Source of the DNA: Lunularia cruciata
Lineage: Eukaryota; Streptophyta; Marchantiopsida; Lunulariales; Lunulariaceae
NCBI GenBank assembly: GCA_948567375.1
Contig: OX419761.1
Coordinates: forward strand, 23,934,501-23,998,500
Direction of reading: 5' to 3'
Length of the DNA: 64,000 bases
Positions within the stretch are counted from its first letter, which is position 1, and each line of letters opens with the position of its first letter. The position numbers were made by a program, and so were the translations under genes. This document shows, one piece after another, positions 20,318-30,976 of this stretch. The notes under the pieces were generated by a model. It was not told the DNA's origin. It did no database searches and was given only the letters and a program-made list of their open reading frames with translations.

Positions 20318-20665
20318 GTGTTAAGAGGATCCAAAAATATACACCACTTGGAAGAAAGAGTGAGTCTAAGTGCATTTTATGTTGAGAGAAATTCATATCC
20401 ATTGACCTTTGAGAGTAAGAGATTGAGTGAAAGGAGAGGCTTACTTGTCTTGGGTTTGTATGTTGGACCTTCTTCACCAAGATTGAGAAGGAGAAGATCT
20501 AAGACCAAGGATTTGTATGAGATTTGTGAAGCAGAAGGACTTCCAAAAGGATATGAGTGTAGTGAAATAACAACACTTTTAGAGACTTTGGTGAAGGATC
20601 TTGGAGAAGTTCTTAGTACATCTACAGAAATATTACCACCTTCATCAACTTGTTCTCAAGATTAG
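20318..20665 (+). pseudogene. Leader zinc-finger-like ORF of element C
   Basis: 115 codons upstream of gag. The C2 counterpart (62200-62480) shows what it was: a CCHC-like motif (KCFLCREKGHKASS), then a basic linker, then a second Cys/His motif (LCEVCG...GH). In C a small deletion removes most of the first motif, and the second reads YEICEAEGLPKGYEC, with one Cys and the His changed to Tyr. A serine- and leucine-rich tail follows. Its place before gag resembles the extra 5' ORF of Ogre/Tat elements, but I see no direct homology. Confidence 0.5.
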
Positions 20666-20880
20666 TGATGGAGATAATCTTTCAACTTATGGATACACTA
20701 TCCATGAGGGTTTGATTAATATGCAATGTATGATTTGATGTTACTATAGAAATCTTTGAGCAAATTGAACCTTTTGTGTTCCCTAAGGTGGATTACTCTC
20801 AAATGGTATTAGTCATGTATATTCTCTATTAGTTTTAGAGTGAGAGAAAAGAAAAGAAAACGATTGAGAGAAAAGAGAAA

Positions 20881-21281
20881 GACAATGAGTGGCTAGATGG
20901 AGAAACTTCCAGTTTTCTTTGGCAAGGATGGAGAAGATATGGGGGGCTTTGTGAGAGATTTCAAGAGAGCTTGCATAGGAAACAATGAGAGGAGGAAGGA
21001 TGAGTGGGTCTCATTATTACCCAATTTCTTTGAACATGCAACCCTTACATTGTATGAGTTTGAATACCAAAAGAGAGAGTAGAGAGATAAACAAGAAGAG
21101 TCTTGGGAGAGTTTGACTTGAGCACTCATTGAGAACTTTCTTCTAGATGAGAGTTATGAGAGATTGATGAGTGTAGTAACCTTCCTCAAACAAGGAGATG
21201 GAGAGAAAGTAAGAGTTTATGCAAAAAGAATGGAGAAGTTAGAGTCCAGATTTCACATAATGTTGAGGAAGGATGGAGATG
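20881..21281 (+). pseudogene. Element C gag, N-terminal part (interrupted by D)
   Basis: KLPVFFGKDGEDM near 20900, then VRDFKRACIGNN, ERRKDEWVSLLPNFF and YEFEYQKRE, matching C2 gag at 62820-63190. A TAG at 21080, a TGA at 21119 and further stops break it. It is cut by D at 21282 and continues at 27870 after the duplicated AGATG. Confidence 0.85.
21277..21281 (+). repeat. 5' target site duplication of D (AGATG)
   Basis: AGATG before TGTAATACC and identical AGATG at 27870-27874 after ATTACA. C2 shows the uninterrupted gag site (GGGATGATGTGGAC). Confidence 0.93.
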
Positions 21282-22014
21282 TGTAATACCAAGAGCTAGC
21301 CATATGATCTAGATGTGAAATGCGGTTTGGTAACATCTAGAATGATGTTATACATGATGGTCAAAATAGATCAGATAGAAGTATCACCAAAAGAGTATTT
21401 CTACTAATAGGGCAGAAACCAAAATAGACTTGAGAACCTTAGAACCAATAGCTAGACATATGATTTAAAGGTGATAATTGGTTTGGTAACATCTGCAAGG
21501 ATGTTACACATGATAGAGTAAACAGATCAAAAAGAGATGTCACCAAAAGGGGACTTCTACTAATAGAGTAGAAACAGAAATATGCCTAAAATCTTTGAAG
21601 GCAATTTTGGAGGCCTAAACGAATGAATTAGGCCTCAAAAATGTGAAATTCCCTCCCTAATGGAAGAAAGGTTGGCCTTCTCTCCCCCTGCTTTGTCTCG
21701 TCGAGAGCTTTCCAATGGTACCTTACGTGATTATGAGATTCCTACAGGAAGGTTCCCTAAAAGATTCCCTCCAATCAAAGCTTGTTTGACCAACCAGATA
21801 GGACTTAGACAAGACATGTCACCCATCCAAGTAAGTAATCCAAGGGTGGAGCTTGCTGACATGTCACCTATTTGTGTCCCCAATCCTATGGTGGAGCTTC
21901 CTTGGAGTAGATCCTCTTTGTCTATATAATAAAGAGAAGGTGCTCCCTTGGGGCATTGAATGTTTGAGTATGCAATCTGTGTTTTCTCTCTTCTGTTGTC
22001 CTTGGAGTATTAAA
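21282..22014 (+). repeat. Element D 5' LTR
   Basis: 733 bp, TGTAATACC to ATTAAA (ATTACA in the 3' copy). It contains a tandem duplication of about 155 bp (units 21297-21452 and 21453-21602). The TATA box TATATAA at 21924-21930 is flanked by CTCTTT and AAAGAG, a small inverted repeat. Confidence 0.92.
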
Positions 22015-22015
22015 A

Positions 22016-22027
22016 TTGTATCAGAGC
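22016..22027 (+). promoter_or_regulatory. Primer binding site of D (initiator tRNA-Met type)
   Basis: TTGTATCAGAGC, one mismatch to TGGTATCAGAGC, 1 bp after the LTR. Confidence 0.85.
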
Positions 22028-22154
22028 GAGTGTTTTAGTCCAAGAGAGTGGATTACCCCTCTTGGAATAGCACGAACTACTGAAATTGAGTAATTTGAGG
22101 TGGAGAACATAGAGTAGTTGCTAGACTTAGGAAGGACTTTAGAGAGCTGATGGG

Positions 22155-22376
22155 ATGGATGCGCCGAGAGGCCAATTTCCCGCACCTAGCTTTCCATTCT
22201 CAAACCCATTCCACATCAAGGTCATGTACATCTAGCATGAGCAGATGAGGGTATTGCTAGTTTATCACTTTGGTGTAGAATTCATAGACAGAGTGATGAA
22301 CTCACTAAACCTGGTGATTCTACCTGTGGTGATATATGACAGAGAGTGGGATTTGACAATCTACATTCTATTATGA
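22155..22376 (+). pseudogene. Leader ORF a (ORF0a) of element D
   Basis: 74 codons, MDAPRGQFPAPSFPFSNPF to LTIYILL, with one TAG after MYI (probably CAG to TAG). The C-terminal half (HFGVEFIDRVMN...LVILPVVIYD.EWDL) aligns with ORF0b just downstream and with the B ORF0. It ends TGA at 22374-22376, only 4 bp before ORF0b. Another copy lies at 58470-58690 on the minus strand. Function unknown. Confidence 0.55.
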
Positions 22377-22380
22377 TAAA

Positions 22381-22584
22381 ATGGATATGAATGTCCCAAA
22401 TCCTCTCCCTTTCAACACTCAAGTAGAAATCCGTTATGTAGTTAGGCCGAAAGTGATATTTAGAGATTTTGTGGTTAGGATTTTTGGTGAGGAGTATTAT
22501 CAACAAGTGATAGCTTCTGAGGTCCCAATGGTAGTTCCGATAGTTTGTGCGCCTTTCAGAGTGATTATATTGACTCTGTATTGA
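22381..22584 (+). CDS. Leader ORF b (ORF0b) of element D
   Basis: 67 codons, open, MDMNVPNPLP to IILTLY. It shares the MD...PNP start and the (V/L)PIV hydrophobic C-terminal block with the B ORF0 (LPIVTYGEQW) and with ORF0a. It is in frame with gag, whose ATG follows at 22618 with stops between. This looks like a tandem duplication of the leader ORF. No known family recognised. Confidence 0.55.
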   Translation: MDMNVPNPLPFNTQVEIRYVVRPKVIFRDFVVRIFGEEYYQQVIASEVPMVVPIVCAPFRVIILTLY

Positions 22585-22617
22585 AGTAGACATTAGCAAT
22601 TGAGTGTTGCAGGAACC

Positions 22618-23690
22618 ATGGATCCGCAATTGCAAGAGCTGGTGCAAGGAATGCAAGGGATGTTGAATGAATTTTGAGAGATTAAGATGAACATGGAGAC
22701 ATTACAAGTGCAGATCCTTAGGAACGATCAAGCCATGCAAGAAGAAGAGCCGTCTCAAAACCCAGTACCTGCAACTGAAGTACTTGGAGAGGCACTCGTG
22801 CCTACAAACCATATAAATGATGAAGTCACATTGCTACTCCGGATGAAGAAGACCTGCAACATCAAGCCTTACAAGGGGCAGCGTTTGATAGGAGTAGTGG
22901 AAAATTGGATCTTGAGAATGAATCGATATTTCCGATTGTTCTCAACAAAGATCATAGAGCATGCCGTAGGCGTGTTTGCATGTGGGTACTTGACCGATAA
23001 AGCCCTCACATGGTATGATGCTTGGGAACGGTCCATGCTGGCAGAGAAAAGGGAGGTCACATGGACAGCAATGCAAGAAGTACTATTGAAGAATTTCCAA
23101 TCGGTGGATTTTGTGCATATGGCTTGGACCCGACTATAGGGATTGAGACAAAAGAATAGCGTACAAGAGTATGTGGAGGCTTTTCTGGATCTACAAGTCA
23201 CAATTACCGACATGAGTCTAGTAGAGGCTCTCAACAATTTCAAACAAGGGTTGAAAGAGCGGATTCGCCAAGAAGTCATGGTGCAAAATCCTCACACGGT
23301 ATTTGAAGCCATTGCTTGTGCGTAGAGAATAGCAAGAGCTTTAGGTGGAGGTGAAGGAGTAGCTGCACCTCAACATTATTGGGCAGAAATGCCACACATG
23401 GGTGGACCAGTACCGATGGAATAAGGCAACCTTTAATTCCGGGATTGAGGAGCACGACCGCTTCAAGGGGAGCAAGGATGGGTAGAAGAACAAAGAGATG
23501 GAGTCTCACGAGGAGAAGGGACTCAAGGAGAACAATGCCGTTGTTACAATTGTGGCCGGATTGGGGACATATCTACCAACTGTCACACTTGTTTCCCTAG
23601 AGGCCCTTGGCCTTCATTTAGGCGATCTTTGAACAACATGGAGAGGCACATTGACAAGGAAGAGGTGGAAATCACTTTGGAAAATGAAGA
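22618..23690 (+). pseudogene. Element D gag
   Basis: ACCATGGATCCGC start; N-terminal coiled segment (LQELVQGMQGML); the retrotransposon gag domain about 22850-23320 (GVVENWILRMNRYF, LTDKALTWYDAW, SVQEYVEAFLDLQ, GLKERIRQEVM). The knuckle near 23537-23578 reads CYNCGRIGDISTNC, where the zinc-binding His is Asp. Stops at 22675, 23137, 23323 and 23420 break it. Confidence 0.88.
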
Positions 23691-24188
23691 TTGCCAGTAA
23701 AGGTACCTCACGGTCTTACTGGCTCAATAATGAAGCAGAGAAGCAAGGGAAGGAAGAAGAATAATGTGCAACGATCCCAAAAGGCAACCTCACAATTGAT
23801 TGTTGTGAATGGAATCCTAGAAGGTAATCAAGTGAGAGTATTAATAGATTTGGGAGCAACAGAGAATTTCTTGTCTCGCTCTGTTGCAATAAGATTGGGA
23901 ATGGATCTAGAGAGAGATGGAAGTGAAGAAGTAGAGTTACCAAATGGGCAAATAGAGAGGATTGAATCATTACCTAGACAGGTAACCCTCTTTGTAGGAG
24001 AATATCAAGAAGCAATTGAGTGGCGAGTGATACAGTTAGCTCGTTATGATGCAATCTTAGGCATACCATGGATGGAGGAGTACAACCCTATGGTGGATTG
24101 GAGGAAGAAAGTAGTGAGAACCCACCAATGGTCAATCATTGGGGTTAAAGAAAATCACACAGGTAGAAACTGCCTCTATATGTTGTAG
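23691..24188 (+). pseudogene. Element D protease
   Basis: Open over 165 codons. Retropepsin-like: QLIVVNGILEG, then the active site VLIDLGATENF, where the Ser of D-S-G is Leu (one base change) but the Asp stays, then the ILGIPWMEEYNP block. A Lys- and Arg-rich stretch precedes it. Confidence 0.87.
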
Positions 24189-25640
24189 GGACAACAACTG
24201 TTTGTAAGACCGATAGATGTTTTATGGGTCTAATAAGAGAAGTCTAGAGTGCACAACTCAATGGACAAATTCTTGAGAAATTGAAAGATGTGGTGGATGA
24301 GTTTCAAGATGTCTTTCCCAATGATGTACCCTCAGGATTACCACCAAAAAGGCGAGTAGATCACAAAATTGAGACACTTTTGGGGAAAACGCCTCCTTGT
24401 AAGGCCCCATATTGCCTATCACCTCATGAGTTGGAGGAGTATTAGACTCAAATTGAGGAGATGTTGCAAAAAGGGTTCATTCAACCTAGCATATCACCAT
24501 ATAGGGCTCTTTTCTTGTTTGTGAAGAAGAAGGATGGTACAATGCGCATGTGCATTGACTATCGGGGTCTCAATCAACAAACAATGAAGAACAAATACCC
24601 CTTACCTCGCATGGATGACCTGTTTGATCAACTCCATGGAGCTAGATACTTCACCAAACTGGACTTGCAGAGCGGTTACAATCAAATCCAAATTGCAGAG
24701 GAGGATGTGCACAAAACTGCCTTTTGAACCAAGAATGGCCACTTTGAGTATCTTGTGATGCCTTTTGGCCTCACCAATGCACCTGCCACTTTCATGAGTC
24801 TAATGAATGACATATTTCATCCATAATTGGATAAGTCTATTATCGTTTTCTTGGATGATATCTTAGTATACAGTAGCACGATGATAGAACACAAACAACA
24901 TCTATGAGAGGTCCTCCAGATTCTAAGACAGAATCAGTTCTACGCCAAATCCTCAAAGTGTGAGTTTGGCAAGTCTGAAGTAGACTACTTGGGGCATAGA
25001 GTAAGTGTAGAGGGCATTCAAGTATTGACAAATAAAATAGAGGTCATTCAAAAATGGAGTGCCCCAAAAGATCAGACTCAACTTAAGAACTTCTTGGGGT
25101 TGACGAGATTCTATTGTAGATTTGTCAAGGACTTCTCCAAGGTTGCACAACCTTTAACGACACTACTTGGCAAGGGGAAGAAGTGGACATGGGGAATTGT
25201 AGAAGAGTTGGCCTTTCAAGAATTGAAGGCTGCCTTGCTACATGCACTAATCTTGAAGTGGTAAGACCCAAAACGTCCAATCAAGTTGGCTACAGATGCA
25301 TCAGCCATAACAATAGGAGCAGTACAACAAGAGTGGTATTACGGATGGCATCCGATTGCATATTTCTCTCGAAAGTTGTTACCAGCAGAGCGCAACTATC
25401 ACACCATAGAACGAGAAGAGCTGGCCATTGTTCTAGCAACCAAGCATTGGAAGCATTACCTGGGCGAGAAGGCATTTGTAGTAGAGACAGACCACAAACC
25501 TCTAGTCTACCTTGAGACGTAGAAAGATCTATCTCGTCACCAAATTCAATGGGCAGAGTGGCAACAACACTTCAACATGACAATCACCTACGTGGAAGGT
25601 AAGAAGCAACTTGTAGATGCATTCACCCGCATGCCAATGG
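24189..25640 (+). pseudogene. Element D reverse transcriptase and RNase H
   Basis: RT: FPNDVPSGLPP near 24316, [24 protein letters not shown] near 24525, [31 protein letters not shown] near 24764, catalytic FLDDIL near 24849, YLGHRVS, FLGLTRFY. RNase H: ATDASAI near 25289, REELAI, ETDHKPL near 25488, with VDAFTR at the end. Stops at 24443, 24726, 24824, 24905, 25262 and 25520 interrupt it. RNase H residues are otherwise in place. Confidence 0.92.
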
Positions 25641-26862
25641 CCAACAACTTGGTGGCAGAGGTTAAGATTAACCCTGAATTCTGGCAAGAGATTCTGGCTG
25701 CTACAAAAACTGACCCACAGATTGTAGAAGCACAATCATCCAAAGGTGTCACCAGTACCCAAGGACTCAACTTTTGGGATGGCAGATTATGGATCCCAAA
25801 TGCCCCAGAATTACGCACCACCATTCTAGCGGAATGTCATGATTCGGCCATTGTAGCTCATATCGGAGTGACAAGACCTTGGATGCAGTCAAGCACCATT
25901 ACTATTGGCCAAAGATGAGCAATGATGTGATAGACTATGTGCATAGCTGCCTACTTTGCCAACAAAACAAAGCTTCTAATCAAGCTCCTACACTGCTCTT
26001 TCAACCTCTCCCCACTCCTACCCAACGTTGGGAACAAGTGAATATGGATCTTGTCTGTGAATTACCCAAGACTATCTCAGGGTTTGACTCCATTGTGGTC
26101 TTTGTGGACCGGCTCAGCAAAATGATTCATGTACGCCCTACCACCAAGGAGGTGATCGCTCCACAACTAGCTCAATTATACTTAGATGCAATCTTTGCTC
26201 ACCATGGCTTGTCTAGAGTACTCATCACCGATAGAGGCACCCAATTCACCAGCTTGTTTTGGCAAACACTCTTTGGTTTCTTCAAAACCAAGTTGGTCAT
26301 GTCCACAACTTACCACTCCCAAACAGATGGCTAAACAAAGCAGGCTAATCGCACAATTGAAGACATGTTACGCGGCTTCACCTTAGAAGAGCAAGAGAGG
26401 TGGGACACCCTACTCGTGTTGGTGGAATTCACTTACAACAATTCAATGAATGCATCCACCCAGGTCACTCCGTTCTTCCTCATGTATGGTAAGCATCCCT
26501 TCACCCCTTCTAGCTTGATGAAGATCTGTCCAATGGCTACCAAGGTCAATGCAATCAACACATTTGTTTCTAGAATCCAACAAGGTGTGGAGAGCACCAA
26601 GCACAGATTACAGATTGCACAAAATCGACAGAAGCAGTATGCTGATGCACACCGTCGGCACATGGAGTTCAATGTTGGAGATCAAGTGTGGCTATCGACA
26701 ACCAACCTCACATTAGTTGGACCTCGTAAGCTCAGACCTCGTTTTATTGGGCCTTTTTGATTCTTTGTCGCATCAGCGCTGTGGCCTATCACCTTGAGCT
26801 ACCACCACACATGAAGATGCATCCAGTGTTCCATGTCTCCCTACTACGTAGATATGCTCCCC
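25641..26862 (+). pseudogene. Element D integrase
   Basis: Zinc-binding region near 25835-25965 (HDSAIVAHIG, CLLCQQNK) with a frameshift near 25880. First catalytic Asp in MDLVCELP near 26046, second in ITDRGTQFT near 26228. At the third position a TAA replaces Gln and AAG (Lys) replaces Glu (DG-stop-TKQAN). The GPF module ends with TGA at 26758. Lys is also found at this site in M, so the change may be older than D itself. Confidence 0.9.
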
Positions 26863-26925
26863 AATCAGGCCAAGGTCATTCCACACCAGACATTTGACCT
26901 TGTCCGACACTCATTGATGGCATAG

Positions 26926-27062
26926 AGGAATATGAAGTGGAAAGGATTCTCCAAAAATGCATGCGTGGTACTTGCCACTTGTGGGTGGACTATCTAGTAC
27001 AATGATAAGGTTACCCCTTCTATGAAGCCACCTGGGAGCCCGCTGCCAATTTGGCACTTGCA
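26926..27062 (+). pseudogene. Element D chromodomain
   Basis: EEYEVERILQK, then LWVDYLVQ followed by TGA TAA and GYPFYEATWEPAANL. The two stops replace the W and K of the usual WKG, so both were probably single transitions. It places D firmly among the chromoviruses. Confidence 0.88.
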
Positions 27063-27117
27063 CCTATGTTGGTGCAAGCATTCGAGCAACAATTGCACAA
27101 TGAGTACGTTGCATCTT

Positions 27118-27130
27118 AAAAGGAGAGAGG
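27118..27130 (+). promoter_or_regulatory. Polypurine tract of D
   Basis: AAAAGGAGAGAGG, 2 bp before the 3' LTR. Confidence 0.75.
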
Positions 27131-27132
27131 TC

Positions 27133-27869
27133 TGTAATACCAAGAGCTAGCTATATGATCTAGATGTGAAATGCGGTTTGGTAATATCTAGAATGATGTT
27201 ATACATGATGGTCAAAATAGATCAGATAGAAGTATCACCAAAAGAGTACTTCTACTAATAGGGCAGAAACCAAAATAGACTTGAGAACCTTAGAACCAAT
27301 AGCTAGACATATGATTTAAAGGTGATAATTGGTTTGGTAACATCTGGAAGGATGTTATACATGATGGACTAAACATATCAGAAAGAGATGTCACCAAAAG
27401 GAGACTTCTACTAATAGAGTAGGAACCAAAATATGCCTGAAATCTTTGAAGGCAATTTTGGAGGCCTAAACGAATGAATTAGGCCTCAAAAATGTGCAAA
27501 TTCTTTCCTCCAACAAAGGAAAGGTTGGCCTTCCCCTTTCCCCTGCTTTGTCTTATTGAGAGCTTTCCAATGGTACCTCACGTGATTATGAGATTCCTAT
27601 AGGAAGATTCCCTAAAAGATTCCCTCCCGTCAAAGCTTGTTTGACCAACCAGATAGGACTTAGACCAGACATGTCACCGATCCAAGTAAGTAATCCAAGG
27701 GTGGAGCTTGCTGACATGTCACCTATCTGTGTCCCTAATCCTATGGTGGAGCTTCCTTGGAGGAGATCCTCTTTGTCTATATATTAAAGAGAAGGGGCTC
27801 CCTTGGGGCATCGAATGTTTGAGTATGCAATCTGTATTTTCTCTCTTCTCTTGTCCTTGGAGTATTACA
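27133..27869 (+). repeat. Element D 3' LTR
   Basis: 737 bp, TGTAATACC...ATTACA, with the same internal duplication as the 5' LTR. TSD AGATG follows. Confidence 0.93.
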
Positions 27870-28856
27870 AGATGATATGTGGAGACTACTATGATTGGTA
27901 TAAGAGCCATGATCACCAATAATTTTATGGGAGGGTTGAGACCATAGATTTGAAGCAAGGTGAGATATTAGAAACCTTCTTCCAAGGTTGAACCTATCAA
28001 GATTGCAATTTGTATTGAAAAGAGTTTGGAAGAGGATGAGAGTGATTTGGTGATGAAGTAGGTTGTGCATCCTCTCAAGGTTACAAGTATGGTGGAATTT
28101 CTGATACTTTGGCGGCAAGGATTGCAACATAAGTATTAATTGCTCCAATTCTTGCACCTCTACCAAAATATCCACTTCAAACCATCACAAAACAACTTGT
28201 AGATCTCAAGATCAATGTAGTGCAACTCTGGGAGAAGAAGAGATGGTGGATCAAAATGTGGAGAGAGTGCCTTGGAGTCATGGAAGCTATCTAAATTGAG
28301 GAGGCCAACCAATTAACCAACCAACAACTTCAAGGATAGAAATTGTTTTGGTTGTGGCGGAAGAGGTCACATCCAAACTCTATTTACTACGGAGGAAGAG
28401 GTTATGAGAGAGCCAATAGAGGGAAAGAGGGAGGTAGTGAAACCCAATTGGCTCCAAATCCAAACAAAGGTAAGGGTATAGCATCCATAGATGTGATTGA
28501 GAGCAAGTATGAGAAAGGGGAATGCTCAAACTCCAAAGGTCTTAATTTGGGTGTTTCAACACAAGAGAAGAAGAGAGCTCATTTTGCCAAGGATGTGTAC
28601 TCTTCTCAAGGATTTACTCATAGCAAGGATACTACTATACCTACAAGGAATACTTGCACTAGTAGCTCAACACCATAAAAAAAAGACTCTAAGGAAGAAG
28701 TTGAGGATAGAAGACTTCTTGATCTCAAAGCAACAATGGAACTATAATGAGTTGGAGGATGTTGGTAGTCACAAGGCTAACATCATAGTGGGCCAACTAA
28801 TTACTTTGAATCCTACCTTGAAGAAGGAGCTTAGAGCTTAGAGGTGAGCTAAGAGT
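27870..28856 (+). pseudogene. Element C gag, C-terminal part
   Basis: Continues after the D insertion, matching C2 at 63185-63900. Proline- and glutamine-rich spacer (LPKYPLQTI), then the zinc knuckle near 28342-28380 reading CFGCGGRGHIQ with the last Cys lost. The Gly- and Lys-rich GGRGYERANRGKEGG tail and KYEKGECSNSKGL follow. Stops occur throughout. Confidence 0.8.
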
Positions 28857-29760
28857 TTGAATTATAAAAGGAGTAAGAAGAAGAAGAAGAAAGCAAAAGC
28901 TCCAATATCAATGGAGGTGGTGGATGCCAAACTAGCACCATGGGAGGCTTATGAATATATCTCCAAGATTGAAGGGAGAGTGAATGATCACAACATCAAA
29001 GATGCACTTGTCGATGGAGAACATTGAATGCCATGTTAGAATGGTTGATGAAGAAGTTGGGTATGATACCCTCAAGCCCTTCAACATTTGTGGTGAGCAT
29101 GGCAACAAGCAATAAGTTCAACCAGTAGGGGTGATGCATAAGGTGGTAGTTTTAGTTATTGAAGTTCAAAATCTCATAACTTTCCAAGTTTTGAAGGATT
29201 CAAGCTATGATTTACTTCTTGGGAGGCCATGGTTGAGAGTTTCACACACAACTAATTGATGGCACAAAGGACACTTAAAGATTGGGCCATCAAACCATAA
29301 ATTCACTATTCTAATCACTAACACCACCAACACTTCACATTTAGATACACCATCTTCTGATTTTTAGGAATCAGATTTAGAAGGAGGACCTTCAAGTGTG
29401 GACACAATTATAGAGGAAGAGACTTCCACAGAGGAGGATGAATTTGAATCTGATTTGGATGTGTATCCCTTGTATGCTATGGATTTTGCACCTAAGCCAA
29501 AGATTATGAAGGACCCAAATAAATCATCATTGAAACTTGAGGAAATAGAAAGGAGGTTATCTACCCTCAAGTATGGTTCAAATGTCACCAAGGAAGAGAA
29601 GGTGAGATTTGAGGAGATTTTCTGCAAGTTCATCCATGTGTTTGCTTTCAGTTACAAGGATCTAAAGGAAGTCTCCTTAGAAGAGTACAAGATTGAGGTG
29701 GAGTCACATGCAAGACAAGTCTGCCAAAAGTAACATCACATTAGTTCACCAATATCGTTG
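28857..29760 (+). pseudogene. Element C protease region and linker
   Basis: A KKKKKA basic run near 28880, then a VDG-type active site near 29008 (GTCGATGGAGAAC) and the YDLLLGRPWL block near 29206-29235. The LGRPWL form is typical of Tat/Athila-like proteases. An acidic linker (EEDEFESDLDVYP) at 29398-29470 precedes RT. Confidence 0.65.
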
Positions 29761-30975
29761 GTTGTGAAGGAGGAGATTGATAAGCTCAAGGAGGCCAGAT
29801 TTATCTTTGAGGTGGAGAATTCAAAATGTGTCTCCAATTGTGATTATGAAGAAAAATAATTGCAAGTTTTGGGTATGTATGGATTACAAGAAGCTCAATG
29901 CTGTTACTAAGAAGTACCCTTTGCCATTTATTGATAAGATCTTGGAAGAGGTTGTAGATCATGAGAGGTACAATTTTGGAGATAATTATAATGGGTATAA
30001 CCAAATCAAGATTACACCAGAGCATCAACAACTCACCATATTTGCCACACCTTGGAGGATTTATACTTTCAAGCTCATGCCTTTTGGGCTTTGCAATGCT
30101 CTAGTCACATTCCAACGGTTCATGAACAAGGTGATTGGACCTTTCATTGAGAAATTTGTGAGAGATTTCATTGATGACTTTTGTGTCATGGGAGCAAGGA
30201 GGAGCACTTTGAGGACTTGATCAAGGTCTTTCAATGCTTGCATGAAACAAATGCATCACTGAACCCGGAGAAGTGGAGTTTGGTTGTGAGAACGTCTACT
30301 TTTGGGGCAAATCATCTCCAAGGATGGAATAGTAGATGACCTTAAGAAGGTGAGGAAAATCTTAGACCTTCCATTCCCTTCAAGCTTGACAAAGTTATAT
30401 CAATTCTTGGGGATGGTTGGGTACTATAGGAGGTTCATCTTCTCATTTTCTATGCACTGATCATCTTCATGAAGAAGAATGTAGAATGCATGGTGATTCT
30501 GGAGGACAGGGTGGCTCTCAAAGCTTTTGAGGAGCTCAAGCAATCCCTTGTTGTGGCTCCAATTCTTGCTAAATCTGATTGGAGTAATCCTTGCATCCTT
30601 TACATTGATGCTTCCAATGTAGCTATAGGATGCCCTCTTAGTTAACTAGACCAAGATGGGCATGATCATCCAATATCTTATGGTAGTAGGCATATGGTTT
30701 TAGCAAAAAGAACTACTTTGTCATAGAGAGAGAAGGGTTGCTAGTGATCTTTGGTCTCAAGAAATTTAGACACTACTTGATTGGAGGGAAAGCCACCATT
30801 GTCATGGATCACAAGGCTTTGAAGTACATCTTCAACAAGCCTAGTCGGGAAGGAAGGCTAGCAAGGTGGATAGTACTCTTGTCTAAGTATGAATACACCA
30901 TTGGAGATAGGCAAGAGAAGAGACATGCAAATGCTGGTTTGTTATTTAGGCCTAAGATCATGATGGAGATGAGTT
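29761..30975 (+). pseudogene. Element C reverse transcriptase and RNase H
   Basis: RT: SPIVIMKKNNCKF with VCMDYKKLN near 29875, KYPLPFIDKILE, GYNQIKI near 29995, MPFGLCNALVTFQRFM near 30078, catalytic FIDDFCVMG near 30168-30194. The FIDDF form and LCNA differ from the chromovirus FLDDIL and LTNA. RNase H: YIDASNVAIG near 30601, VMDHKALKYIF near 30803 and HANAG near 30928. Stops and frameshifts near 30220, 30460 and 30643. Confidence 0.88.
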
Positions 30976-30976
30976 A

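Larger units (their letters stand above)
21282..27869 (+). mobile_element. Element D: complete 6.6-kb chromovirus in C gag
   Basis: LTRs of 733 and 737 bp, perfect TSD AGATG, iMet-type PBS, two tandem leader ORFs, gag, protease, RT, RNase H, integrase, chromodomain and polypurine tract. Its protein sequences differ clearly from the A/B family, so it is a second chromovirus lineage. Every domain carries stops or frameshifts and several key residues are changed, so it is inactive. Confidence 0.94.
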
